Origin: Candidatus Undinarchaeales archaeon
GTDB lineage: Archaea > SpSt-1190 > JASMDC01
DNA length: 64,000 bases
Direction of reading: 5' to 3'
NCBI GenBank assembly: GCA_030753015.1
Contig: JASMDC010000009.1
Span: forward strand, 37,758-101,757
Below the pieces are notes generated by a model, which was given only the letters and a program-made list of their open reading frames with translations, searched no databases and was not told the DNA's origin. Shown here piece by piece: positions 1 to 8,637 of this stretch. Numbering within the stretch: position 1 is the stretch's first letter; every line of letters starts with the position of its first letter. Made by a program: the position numbers and the translations under genes.

Positions 1-3000
1 GGACCCTGATCGATGCATTCTGTCGTGACCGGGAGCTCGTCGAACCCGTCGAAGCAGCACCAGCCCGTGTCCGAGGAGGCCGTCTGACACCGATCGAAGT
101 ACGGTGCAGCGAGGCCTCCGGCGGCAGGGACGCACTCATCGGTCCCGTTGGCCGACACCCTTGAGGAGTCCAGTGCCATGGTGACGTTGAACATCCGGGC
201 GCAGCAGGCCCGGACGCGGCGTCCCTGCTCGGGATCCTCGGCCTCGCAGGGAACGTTGGTGGTGTGCCACGTCAGGCCCTCCTCGCATACGCACACGCCG
301 GCCTGGGCTTGGCAGTGGGATGCGGACGCGCCATGGCACCGTCGGCATACAGAGGCGCAGTCCATCCCCGGGGTCGTGTAGGTGAGGCAGGCACCGTCCT
401 GGATGAACAGGCGTGCCGGGTCCACGGTCGCAAGGACGTCCACGACCTTCTTCGCCGCGTTCTGGTAGGCGTCGAGGTTGGCGATCTCGATGTTCAGGGG
501 CAGGGCCGTGGCGCGACACGTACCGCACTTACTTGGCGGGCATGCATCGGGATATTCCTCCGGTGTCACCACGATGGGTTCGGTAGGCCCGCCCCCGCCG
601 CATGAGCACGGGCTGTCGGCCACCACGGCAGTCCACCCCTCGTCGTAGCCGTCCACGTTGCGCTTGCAGTACACCTTGCCCACCATGTACTGTGTCCCCA
701 AGGGCTGTCCGAGGTCGAATCCCTGGCCGGAGTTCCATGCTATCGGCTTGTCCTCCGAGATCACCACGCAGGTGCTGGTGTCCTTGGACGCGATGTTGTT
801 CCGCCACGGGCACGGTTCCTTGGACAAGCAGAGCCTGACGACACCCTTCCTGCAGTATATCTCCAAGCTGTCGTCGCTACCCCGCGGTCCGCTGTCATGG
901 ATGAGGTGTTGGTCGATGAGCCCTACGTAGCCGTCGTCCCGGCCTGTACAGTTGAGCTCGACAGCGGGTTTGTCGCACGAGCATGGCTGGTCGGTGCCGT
1001 TCCCGGCGCCCCTTACTGCCGCGAGGAGCACATGCTTCCCTTCAGCGGGATCGATGTGGTTGTTCGCGACCGTAAAGACCTTGCCGTCCCAGGCGTAGAA
1101 CATCACCGTGGTCTTCTTCTTGACACGCCAGACGAACACCACGATGTCCCCTTCACCATTGCCGTCGAAGTCACCGACGAGCATATTGAGCGGTGGTCGC
1201 TTATCGCACTGTTTCTCGATAGTACCACAATCGGCGTCAAGGTCATTGGCCATACGGGCAGCTACCTGGCCGATGGCGTTGAGCCGGTCGAACTCGTCAA
1301 GGGTGAGATCGGCGTTAAGGTTGTCGGCGTTACGGCGCTCCACGGTGCCGCTCCAACTGTAGAAGACGGCCTCGCCCTTTGCAGAGTGCACGGCCAGCTC
1401 TGTCCGCCCGTCACCATTGAAGTCGCCCGCCGCCATCTTTGGGAAGGTCTTCGGGATGTAGAGAGGGATGAGTCGGCCAAATTCCGCGAATTCTGGTTCA
1501 TATATTATGGTGTCCCCGGGGCTGGACGGACCCAACGTGCAGGGGGAGAAGGGCCAAGAGCGTGGGGGGCACGAGCGCGTGGAATAACGTGCGTCCCACA
1601 CGAGATAGCTGCGTTTGTGCTCCTCCAGCTCCCATCGCTTCCCGTCGCCGCCCTTGGGTGTGATGATCCCGTTCCACCGATAGAACCGTATGTGGTCCCT
1701 CTTTACGACCACGGCCAGTTCGTCTCGGCCGTCCCCATCGAAGTCCCCAGCAGTCGTACCATGATAGATATCATCCCCTTCGATTTGGAGACGTGGTCCG
1801 TCGCGGGCCTTGACCTCACCCTTCCACCGGTAGAAGAACACATGGTCGTCGGTGTTGTAGTTGATGGCCAGCTCGTCAGTGCCGTCGCCGTCGAAGTCAC
1901 CCGCGGCCGTCCATATGATATGGGGGTCGCCCCAGCCCATGCCGTCCAGATGCTCCCCTGAGCGCTCGTGGAAGGTGCCGTCCCAGCGGTAGAACCAGAT
2001 GTTGTCATCTGTCTCGAAGTTGATGGCGAGCTCGTCGCGGCCGTCACCGTCCACGTCGATGGCGGTCATACCGGTGATCCGCGGCGTACCCCAGGTCATC
2101 GGATCGAGGTGACCTCCTCTCTTCTCGTGGACAGCCCCTGTGAACTTGTAGAACTTGACGTTGTCCGTTTCAAGAGGGATGAGTGCCATGGTGTCGCTCT
2201 TGTTATCGCTCTTCTTAGGCTGCTGGAGGTACGCCCGCCTAGGTCTCAGGAGCGATTGATCGAGGGTATCGAGCCAGGATGGTTCGGTCATCCCGCTCAT
2301 CTGTAACTGCTTTGGTTTGGGGTCCTTGAACACGGGCTTCCCGTTCACCTTCCATGTCTCGCAACAGAACTTACAGTCATAGGCAACGCCCGTTTCGCCC
2401 CGACCGGCGCAGGCCGTATCCCGACAGCCGAACCCACCATCGTTGTACCCCTTCGCCACCACGAGCCATGTACCGCAAGAGGGCATACACTTGCCGTTGT
2501 CCCAGCTACAGTGGGGCTTACGGCCGTTACACACCTCGGCGGTCTCGTGCTTGCACACGCCTTTGGTCTTATTACCATCGCCTGGACCGGGTGGCTCTTT
2601 CCCCTTACGACCAAAGCACTTCCCCACGGCGAATCCCTCGCAGTACTCCTTCCATGGGCCGTCACCGGAGAGGAGCACGCCTTCGGCCTTCACACGGAGA
2701 CCCGCCTTCCCGACGTCCTTGGGGACGGCGGGATCGGCCAGGATACCGATCAGCTTCTTCAGGCGGGTCTGGAACTCGGTGATGTTGAGGTCGGCCGACT
2801 TGAACGTGGCATTGATCAGGGCCTGGAGTTCCTCAATATCCTCTTTCAAAGGTTCGGTGGCCGTGCCGTTGGTCGTGCCATTACGCACCTTGCTCACCAT
2901 CTCGTCCATTGCCTTGACGAGCCCGGGGAGGAGGGTGAGGAGGTTATCCTCGAGATACGCGCGGAGCGAACCTACTTCCTTGGCGAGCTCGCACACGTTC

Positions 3001-3998
3001 GCTTTGGAGCCAAGAGTGCAGGCGTCGTTCACTGCACCCACCAGCCGGGTGCACTCATACACACGAACGGGTAGAGGGAGGCTTGCCCGCTGCAAGGTGC
3101 ACGACCCGCCGCTCCGGCAAGGGATGCCATCGCAGAGGGGGCAGGCGCCGAGGGAGCTGTTCTTTACACCGCTCCCGCACTTACCGGGGCATGCGGTCTT
3201 GGCCGCCTTCGCGCAGGCCGACGGGTCCAACGTTCCAGGACCCTTCCCGGGACCCTTTTCAGGACCTTTTCCCGTTCCATTTCCCTTTCCGGTGTCGTTG
3301 ACCGGATTCGCCAGAGCACCGCCGCACTGGGCGTATCCCTTGGCATCGAAGGCACCTTTGGTGCGCTCGCACACCTTGCAGTGCGCGTTCAGGGTGTCCT
3401 GGATGATCGCAAGATTGGTGACAAGAGCCATGTAGAACTCGTTGAACTGACCATAGACGTCCCGACTGGCCTCCAGGTATTCGACGATGTTGTCGAAATG
3501 CCGTGACTCACACTTGAGCTTAGACATGTCCAGTGGTTCCACCTTGCCCTCGACGTTCACGCTGCCGGTAAAGGTGAACGGTGGGATGAGCCCGCACATG
3601 TCCGGCGAGATACACTTATCGCCGCCCCCCTTTCTCTTCTTGCAGTTGCAATGGTGCGTGGGCAGCGTCTGGCGCCAATCGTCGTAGTCGCCGTACCGGC
3701 ACTGTCCCGGCGACACCTGTTTGCCGCAGCACCACCGCTTGCCATCGCGAAGTCTGCATCCCCCCTCGAGGTGGTCACCGAACTCTTGCAGCCCTGAACC
3801 GTTCTCCACGTTGCACACGTTGCACCGGGGCCCGTCGTATTGTAATACGGGGCCATTGTACCCGTTGTTCGTGCTGCACACTTGGTTGCAGTCCTCACCG
3901 TTGGTGGCGACCCACTCGGTGCCCCCCGCCGCTACGCTCAAGGACGTGGAGAGCGCTAGCGCAATAACTATCGCTAGCAGGGCGTGGAGACCTTTCAT
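1..3998 (-). CDS. Secreted Cys-rich FG-GAP repeat surface protein (3' end outside window)
   Basis: One minus-strand frame stays open from an ATG at 3998 to the window edge (at least 1332 residues), so the C-terminus is missing. Residues 1-24 are a signal peptide (MKGLHALLAIVIALALSTS), so the product should be exported. A Cys-rich region follows, with a Gly/Lys/Pro linker near residues 235-255. Five FG-GAP/VCBS calcium-loop motifs lie between about residues 645 and 945: DVDGDGRDE, DFDGDGTDE, DFDGDGRDE, DFNGDGRTE and DFDGNGEGD. In known families these form beta-propeller blades used in adhesion or ligand binding. More Cys-rich sequence continues to the edge. A GTG three codons upstream (4007) is an alternative start. 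The style matches the Cys-rich proteins at 16.5-31.6 kb, which suggests a shared surface role. The specific ligand is unknown. Confidence 0.85.
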   Translation of the reverse strand, partial: MKGLHALLAIVIALALSTSLSVAAGGTEWVATNGEDCNQVCSTNNGYNGPVLQYDGPRCNVCNVENGSGLQEFGDHLEGGCRLRDGKRWCCGKQVSPGQCRYGDYDDWRQTLPTHHCNCKKRKGGGDKCISPDMCGLIPPFTFTGSVNVEGKVEPLDMSKLKCESRHFDNIVEYLEASRDVYGQFNEFYMALVTNLAIIQDTLNAHCKVCERTKGAFDAKGYAQCGGALANPVNDTGKGNGTGKGPEKGPGKGPGTLDPSACAKAAKTACPGKCGSGVKNSSLGACPLCDGIPCRSGGSCTLQRASLPLPVRVYECTRLVGAVNDACTLGSKANVCELAKEVGSLRAYLEDNLLTLLPGLVKAMDEMVSKVRNGTTNGTATEPLKEDIEELQALINATFKSADLNITEFQTRLKKLIGILADPAVPKDVGKAGLRVKAEGVLLSGDGPWKEYCEGFAVGKCFGRKGKEPPGPGDGNKTKGVCKHETAEVCNGRKPHCSWDNGKCMPSCGTWLVVAKGYNDGGFGCRDTACAGRGETGVAYDCKFCCETWKVNGKPVFKDPKPKQLQMSGMTEPSWLDTLDQSLLRPRRAYLQQPKKSDNKSDTMALIPLETDNVKFYKFTGAVHEKRGGHLDPMTWGTPRITGMTAIDVDGDGRDELAINFETDDNIWFYRWDGTFHERSGEHLDGMGWGDPHIIWTAAGDFDGDGTDELAINYNTDDHVFFYRWKGEVKARDGPRLQIEGDDIYHGTTAGDFDGDGRDELAVVVKRDHIRFYRWNGIITPKGGDGKRWELEEHKRSYLVWDARYSTRSCPPRSWPFSPCTLGPSSPGDTIIYEPEFAEFGRLIPLYIPKTFPKMAAGDFNGDGRTELAVHSAKGEAVFYSWSGTVERRNADNLNADLTLDEFDRLNAIGQVAARMANDLDADCGTIEKQCDKRPPLNMLVGDFDGNGEGDIVVFVWRVKKKTTVMFYAWDGKVFTVANNHIDPAEGKHVLLAAVRGAGNGTDQPCSCDKPAVELNCTGRDDGYVGLIDQHLIHDSGPRGSDDSLEIYCRKGVVRLCLSKEPCPWRNNIASKDTSTCVVISEDKPIAWNSGQGFDLGQPLGTQYMVGKVYCKRNVDGYDEGWTAVVADSPCSCGGGGPTEPIVVTPEEYPDACPPSKCGTCRATALPLNIEIANLDAYQNAAKKVVDVLATVDPARLFIQDGACLTYTTPGMDCASVCRRCHGASASHCQAQAGVCVCEEGLTWHTTNVPCEAEDPEQGRRVRACCARMFNVTMALDSSRVSANGTDECVPAAGGLAAPYFDRCQTASSDTGWCCFDGFDELPVTTECIDQG

Positions 3999-4064
3999 CG
4001 CTGACACTGGTGATACGACCCTCCTATGAGTGGTCCCATTTTGGTTCTGTATCGTCCCAGTTTT

Positions 4065-4073
4065 ATATAATGT
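4065..4073 (-). promoter_or_regulatory. TATA box for the FG-GAP surface protein gene
   Basis: TTATATAAA read on the minus strand. Its centre is about 70 bases upstream of the ATG at 3998, giving a predicted transcription start near 4043 and a leader of about 45 bases. The rest of 3999-4234 holds no convincing gene; part of it is the 3' flank of the disrupted transporter. Confidence 0.6.
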
Positions 4074-4397
4074 TCTTGGAACGCCTGTGGGACGCGTGAA
4101 ACGCCCGTTGTTCTTTCGAGGCTAGGGAATGGGGGCGCTCCGCCCTTACTGGTCAGATTGGGCGGTTCTATCGGCAGGATGAACGCTCGGGAGCAGATAA
4201 CATGGTGTAGTTTTTACAGGAGCAGGGGGTGCGCTCAGCCTACGACCAGCACGATACCAATGACCGTGGTCACGACACCGCCGAGCATCCTCAGGCTCGC
4301 TGCCTCGCCCAGGGCGATCGATATCAATGCCGTGAGGATGGGGCTGGATGCTGTGATGGAGGAGATCACGCCACCATCGGCGAGCTCGAGGCCCTTG

Positions 4398-4405
4398 TAC
4401 GTGAG
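4398..4405. repeat. Target-site duplication, left copy (TACGTGAG)
   Basis: Identical to 5979-5986 on the other side of the IS66-family element. The eight bases are coding sequence of the disrupted transporter. Confidence 0.92.
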
Positions 4406-5978
4406 GTACTTGTTAAGCTGCCCGCATGCATAGCTCCCTGCTGAGCAGCTCTTTCAGTTCCCCGTACACGTTCTTTCCCTGGAATCTCCACGTAGCGACC
4501 AAGGACGCGATGTACTGGTAGTTCTCGGCGCCTTCATCAGAGCGGAAGCATCCTATGATCTTGCGCCACAGCACACATTCGCGGATGGCCTGCTCGCCGA
4601 GATTGTTCGTCGGCTCCATGCCCGGATGGGCGACGCATGTGTACCAGCTCCCCAATCCGTTACGGATGTACGTCACCGGGACATGAAGCTCCTTGTACTT
4701 TTCGAACTTGCACACGAGCTCCTCCATCTCCTGCTCCCAGACCGCCTTCTGGCGGAGCCGCTCCTCCATCGGAGGATCCTTGTCCAGGAACCGTCTCAAC
4801 TTCTTGAACTTCTGATGGATCCGCTTGCTTAGCAACTTTCCCTGCTTGGATACGCCCTTCACATCATCCACCTTCCGAAGGAGGTGGGCCCAGCATCTCT
4901 GTAGTTGGAGGAAGATGTTGTATGACTTCCACCCGTCCGTCACGCCGATGCCGTTAGGTATCTTGCCAAGGATCTCCGCAACCACTTTCGCGCCCCGCGA
5001 GTCCCTGAGAGCGAAGAGCACATGGCCGTCGGGGTCGCGGAATATCCAGAGCCACCACCTCTTCCCGAGGACCGAGAAGCTGGTCTCGTCGACGTACTTG
5101 TACGGCGCTTGGGCGATCAGTTGCCTGGTTCTCTCGTACTCTCCCTTGCACGCCTCGCCCACCCGGCGCAGGACGTTGTGGACGGTGGTCGCAGTGATCG
5201 GGAAGCCGTGGACGGACTGGATGTGCTCTGCCGCCTTGCGCAGAACCCCGCGCAGTGCGTATGTGAGCATGACGATGTTGAGGATGACGTTCAGGCCAAG
5301 CTGCCCCTTCTGCGGGCACTCGGGATGGGCGGCCGTGAACTCGTGCCCGCAGTCACTGCACTTGTACTTGTTGCACTCGTACGCGGTGACGATGGGCTCC
5401 GAGGGCGTCTCGATGTCCTCGCGGACCTTCACCTCACTCTCGCCTTCAAGTTCTTCGATGTTCCCTGAACCGCAGTGAGTGCAGTGATCCGACTCCACAG
5501 GTACGTGCCGGTTCGGCACGGGCGTGGGCCGTGTGGCCCCAGGATGGCCCTTGGGTGCCCCCCTCTTCTTGGGACCTTTGGAGCGGTCCACCTCCTTCTT
5601 GGGCTTGATCCTCTGCTGGGATGGGGGCGTGTTGGGGTTCTTGTAGAAACAGAGTTCTCTCTTGAGCTCGGTGATCTGCTTCCTGAGCGCCGGGATCTCA
5701 GCGTTCTCTGCCAGAAGGCTCTCAACGGTGAATTCAAGTTCCTCGATCCGGCTGTCCTTCTTGGCGTCAGACGCTTGAAGGGATTCAACTGTAGACTGAA
5801 GCGACTCCACAAGATGGGTCAGCAGTTCAACCTTCGATTCAAGGTTGGCGGATCCAGTGGCAAGGGGGAGAATGTCCTGTGTGTTGCATGCGCCTGGGGG
5901 TGGCACGAAGAAGTGAGAGGACAATCATCGTTTTTCTCAGTTTGCTACGCGGGAAGTGCCGCCAAGCTTAACAAATAC
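4406..5978 (-). mobile_element. IS66-family insertion sequence, complete, single ORF
   Basis: A 1573-bp element bounded by imperfect terminal inverted repeats. The left end reads GTACTTGTTAAGCT and the right end, on the other strand, GTATTTGTTAAGCT (13 of 14 match). It is flanked by a perfect 8-bp direct repeat, TACGTGAG, at 4398-4405 and 5979-5986; 8 bp is the usual IS66 duplication size. Only the DDE transposase (TnpC-like) is present and no TnpA/TnpB accessory genes are seen, as in ISBst12-type IS66 elements. It lies inside an EamA transporter gene on the same strand. Confidence 0.93.
4413..5924 (-). CDS. IS66-family transposase (TnpC-like)
   Basis: About 503 residues. In order: a long heptad-rich coiled coil (residues ~28-95, repeated ESLQ and RIEELEF patterns), a basic PPSQQRIKPKKE segment, a zinc-finger region (CTHCGSGN at ~147 and CSDCGHEF at ~195), then the IS66 catalytic core. 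The DDE residues are visible in YKYVDETSF (~277), VTDGWKSYN (~328) and NNLGEQAIRECV (~444). The stop codon TAA lies inside the left terminal inverted repeat. The upstream boundary is uncertain: the longest frame begins at a TTG at 5924, with no ATG before the coiled coil. All signature residues are intact, so the enzyme could be active. It probably mobilises only its own element. Confidence 0.93.
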   Translation of the reverse strand: MSSHFFVPPPGACNTQDILPLATGSANLESKVELLTHLVESLQSTVESLQASDAKKDSRIEELEFTVESLLAENAEIPALRKQITELKRELCFYKNPNTPPSQQRIKPKKEVDRSKGPKKRGAPKGHPGATRPTPVPNRHVPVESDHCTHCGSGNIEELEGESEVKVREDIETPSEPIVTAYECNKYKCSDCGHEFTAAHPECPQKGQLGLNVILNIVMLTYALRGVLRKAAEHIQSVHGFPITATTVHNVLRRVGEACKGEYERTRQLIAQAPYKYVDETSFSVLGKRWWLWIFRDPDGHVLFALRDSRGAKVVAEILGKIPNGIGVTDGWKSYNIFLQLQRCWAHLLRKVDDVKGVSKQGKLLSKRIHQKFKKLRRFLDKDPPMEERLRQKAVWEQEMEELVCKFEKYKELHVPVTYIRNGLGSWYTCVAHPGMEPTNNLGEQAIRECVLWRKIIGCFRSDEGAENYQYIASLVATWRFQGKNVYGELKELLSRELCMRAA

Positions 5979-5986
5979 TACGTGAG
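5979..5986. repeat. Target-site duplication, right copy (TACGTGAG)
   Basis: Identical to 4398-4405. The perfect identity shows that the two flanks belong together and that the insertion has not decayed. Confidence 0.92.
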
Positions 5987-6875
5987 TATCGAACCGAAGA
6001 CGGAGCCCACGACACCGCCGATGCTGAGCAGGGCAACACGGCGACCGCTCAGGAGAGACATGTTCGATCGCATGTTCCTCGTCATGGCATTGATGACCAT
6101 CATGAAGACGAATCCTCCTGTCAAGCGGTAGAGATTGAGGATCTCAGGGCGTACCGCGTCAACAACCGTTTTGAAAATGGAGATGCCGACCGCCCAGCAT
6201 AATGCGGCACCCAGGGAGAGGGCGATGCCCATGCCATAATTTGAATGCATAAAAGCGTCTTTCGTCAGGACAGAGGTCGTGGCACGCAGGCGTTTGAGCG
6301 TGTAGGCTGGACGCAGGGCACGCCCGAGACCGAATCCGTATCGCTGGTGATCTTCCGAAGGCTTGTAGATGGCCCCCTCCTCGCTGCGGGACGTGGACAC
6401 CAGGTAGATACCCATCATCACAAGGGTGATCCCAATGAGGGTCCGCACAACGATGGACTCTCCCAGGATGAGCATGACGAAGAGCGGGTACACTGAGCTG
6501 ATGCTCACCGCTCTGGACACACCGATGGCGCTGATCGCTCGAATGAGGAGGGTGTCGGCGATGGCGAGGTTCACCACACCACCAGCGAGGATGAGGGCTA
6601 CATGTGTGTCGCTGACGGCCAGCACCTCACTGGCGAACGGTGCCATTGCAACGATAAGTGTGAGCACAGTGAGGGGGGCAGCCAAACGCACAAGGCTGGC
6701 GAAGGGTGATGGTAGGTCCTTTGCACCCCGCTCGAAGAATACAGGGCACATAGCGAAGCACAGAGCTGCCCCGAACGCGTAGAAGATTCCCTCGTTCAGT
6801 GACATTGTCCTGCCTCGCGGGGGATGGCACACATTCCACGCTTCTTAAGGATTGAGTTGGGGTATAAGGACGGGA

Positions 6876-8531
6876 TTATGCTCCCGAGTAGAGCACATCG
6901 CCAGCTTGCTCGCCGAGCTCGTCCCGGCCGTCATGGTTGTCGTAGGCGACCTTACCGTTGACGAGCACGTAGTCGATGCCCTCGGGATGCTGACACGGAT
7001 CCTCGAAAGTGGCATTGTCCTTGAGGTCCTGGTAATCGAAGACCGTGATGTCGGCGCGTTTGCCCACCTCGATCGAACCGCGCTCGTCGTCGATGCCTAG
7101 CGCCTGTGCCGGCCGGTAGGTCATCATCTGGACCGCCTCGGGCAGGGTGAGAACGCCCTCGTCCCGGGCGTACTTCGCAAGCACCCGGGGGAAGCTACCA
7201 TAGAGACGCGGGTGGGGCTTGCCCATGACAAGCCCGTCCGTGGACACGGTCTGGTAGGGGAGCTGCAGGAATCTCGACTTGTTCTCCTCGCTCATGGAGT
7301 GGGCGATCATGGAGACCCCCATCTCCTCGTTCTGGAGGAGGTCGAACACGTGGTGGAACGCTTTGCGGGACGTGGGATCGATGCCCTTCTCACGGCAGAT
7401 CTCGGCGATCGACTTGCCCACGTCGCCCTGGTACGGGCTGCCGTCGCTCACCGAGGAGACGTAGATGCCCTCCCAGCCCCCGTTGGAGAACTTGTAGAAG
7501 TTATCCCAGTCGCACGGTCCCTGGGCCAACATGTCATCGATCATTTGCTCCCGCTCCAGGGGATTGGCGAGCCGGACCAGGGTGGCATCGGTCCCGCCGT
7601 CGTGGACCCATGGTGGCAGGACCGCGCCGAGCATTGTGGAGCCGGCGGTGTAGGGATACATGTCGCTTGTGACGTTCATCCCTTCATCACGGTAGGAATC
7701 GATGAGCTTGATCATCTCGTCGGCCTTGGCCCAGTTGTCGCTGCCTGCAGCCTTGAGATGGGAGATGTGTACGTGGACGCCGGTCTTCTTACCGACCTCC
7801 AGCACTTCCTTGAGCGATTCCACAACGTAATCGCTCTCGTTGCGGATGTGGACCATGAAGATGCCGTCGTGCTCGGCCACGGTGGAGCACAGTGCCTCCA
7901 CCTCGGGGGAGTCTGCATAGCACGCAGGCGGATAGATGAGACCCGAGGATAGCCCATAGGCCCCCTCCTCCATGGACGATTCGAGCACATCCTTCATTCG
8001 GACGAGCTCGGCGTCGGTGGGGGCATGGTCTCCTGCGCCCATCACGTGCTCACGCAGGGTGGAGTGACCCACCAGGGAGGCCACGTTGGTAGCGGTGTGG
8101 GCGTCGACCCTGTCGAGGTACTCCCCCATGGTATTCCAGTCCCAATCTGCGGGATCGAGGGCGCCGTCCACTCCGCCGAGCTTGCGGGCGAGTTCCTCCT
8201 TGTCTGCATCTCGTACGGGTACTACGGAGAGGCCGTCCTGGCCGGTTACCTGGGTCGTGACGCCCTGCTTGATCTTGGGTACATCGCCGCGGTTCAGCCC
8301 TTCGGGAGTAGGCTCGAACACCGCGAGGTCCGCGTGTGCGTGCATGTCGATGAACCCGGGGGCGACGTATTCCCCGTCGAGCTGGATCACCCGGTCCGCG
8401 GACTGGCCGTCCAGGTCGCCGATGGCGGTGATGACGCCGTCCTTGACAGCGATGTCAGCACTATAAGGATCGCCGCCGCGCCCGTCAACGACGGTACCGT
8501 CGCGAATGATCAGGTCGTAATCAGGATCCAT
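6876..8531 (-). CDS. N-acyl-D-amino-acid deacylase / D-aminoacylase-like amidohydrolase
   Basis: 551 residues from the ATG at 8531. This start fits the TATA box at 8564-8570; a longer in-frame start at 8591 lies upstream of that box and is rejected. The fold is the amidohydrolase superfamily: an N-terminal beta-sandwich (YDLIIRDGTVVDGRGGDPYS), the metal-binding GFIDMHAHADL motif near residue 60, VHISHLKAAG in mid-protein, SMIAHSMSEE, and a closing GSIEVGKRADITVFDY segment. D-aminoacylases hydrolyse N-acyl-D-amino acids; related enzymes act on D-glutamate or hydantoin-like substrates, so the exact substrate is open. There is no signal peptide, so it should act in the cytosol. Its promoter diverges from a ParB-like gene and both flank a shared inverted repeat, which suggests co-regulation. 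Confidence 0.88.
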   Translation of the reverse strand: MDPDYDLIIRDGTVVDGRGGDPYSADIAVKDGVITAIGDLDGQSADRVIQLDGEYVAPGFIDMHAHADLAVFEPTPEGLNRGDVPKIKQGVTTQVTGQDGLSVVPVRDADKEELARKLGGVDGALDPADWDWNTMGEYLDRVDAHTATNVASLVGHSTLREHVMGAGDHAPTDAELVRMKDVLESSMEEGAYGLSSGLIYPPACYADSPEVEALCSTVAEHDGIFMVHIRNESDYVVESLKEVLEVGKKTGVHVHISHLKAAGSDNWAKADEMIKLIDSYRDEGMNVTSDMYPYTAGSTMLGAVLPPWVHDGGTDATLVRLANPLEREQMIDDMLAQGPCDWDNFYKFSNGGWEGIYVSSVSDGSPYQGDVGKSIAEICREKGIDPTSRKAFHHVFDLLQNEEMGVSMIAHSMSEENKSRFLQLPYQTVSTDGLVMGKPHPRLYGSFPRVLAKYARDEGVLTLPEAVQMMTYRPAQALGIDDERGSIEVGKRADITVFDYQDLKDNATFEDPCQHPEGIDYVLVNGKVAYDNHDGRDELGEQAGDVLYSGA

Positions 8532-8563
8532 CCTATTGTCCTGGGATATTATGGGGGGAGCGG

Positions 8564-8570
8564 TATATAA
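8564..8570 (-). promoter_or_regulatory. TATA box for the deacylase gene
   Basis: TTATATA on the minus strand, with predicted transcription start near 8541, ten bases before the ATG at 8531. It is followed upstream by an AAGG-rich segment and then the inverted repeat at 8584-8605, the same arrangement as at 49.7 kb. Confidence 0.65.
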
Positions 8571-8583
8571 ACCTTCCCTTTTT

Positions 8584-8605
8584 GTTACCACTCTGGAGGA
8601 GTAAC
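8584..8605. promoter_or_regulatory. Inverted-repeat operator-like site A (GTTACCACTC...GAGTAAC)
   Basis: A 22-base imperfect inverted repeat between two divergent TATA boxes (8564-8570 minus, 8606-8614 plus). It shares its first ten bases and last five with the 22-base site at 9662-9683, and resembles the 23-base site at 49699-49721. The position beside the BRE/TATA region suits a transcription regulator. No regulator gene is identified. Confidence 0.6.
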
Positions 8606-8614
8606 ATATATATA
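8606..8614 (+). promoter_or_regulatory. TATA box for the first ParB-like gene
   Basis: ATATATATA directly after operator-like site A. Its centre plus 26 bases predicts transcription starting near 8636, just before the TTG at 8638. The ATG at 8614 overlaps this box and therefore cannot be the translation start if this is the promoter. Confidence 0.6.
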
Positions 8615-8637
8615 TGAGTTCTGACTACTATACTCCG

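Larger units (their letters stand above)
4235..6805 (-). pseudogene. EamA/DMT-family transporter gene split by an IS66 insertion
   Basis: The N-terminal part (6805 down to 5979) encodes about nine hydrophobic segments typical of the EamA drug/metabolite transporter superfamily, starting MSLNEGIFYAFGAALC. The C-terminal part (4405 down to the TGA at 4235-4237) encodes the last segments, ending in VVTTVIGIVLVVG. Removing the IS plus one copy of the 8-bp target duplication leaves exactly 990 bases, a 329-residue ORF, with the frame running through the join as FGSILTYKGLELADGG. The gene was therefore intact before insertion and the event looks recent. The start at 6805 is preceded by GAGG eight bases upstream; an in-frame ATG at 6832 is less likely. 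The interrupted product loses about 55 residues and is probably non-functional. The original substrate cannot be named. Confidence 0.9.

Noticed and set aside
897-1961. 354-residue plus-strand frame
   Set aside because: It is codon-aligned antisense to the FG-GAP protein gene; the minus strand gives a signal peptide, FG-GAP motifs and a continuous frame.
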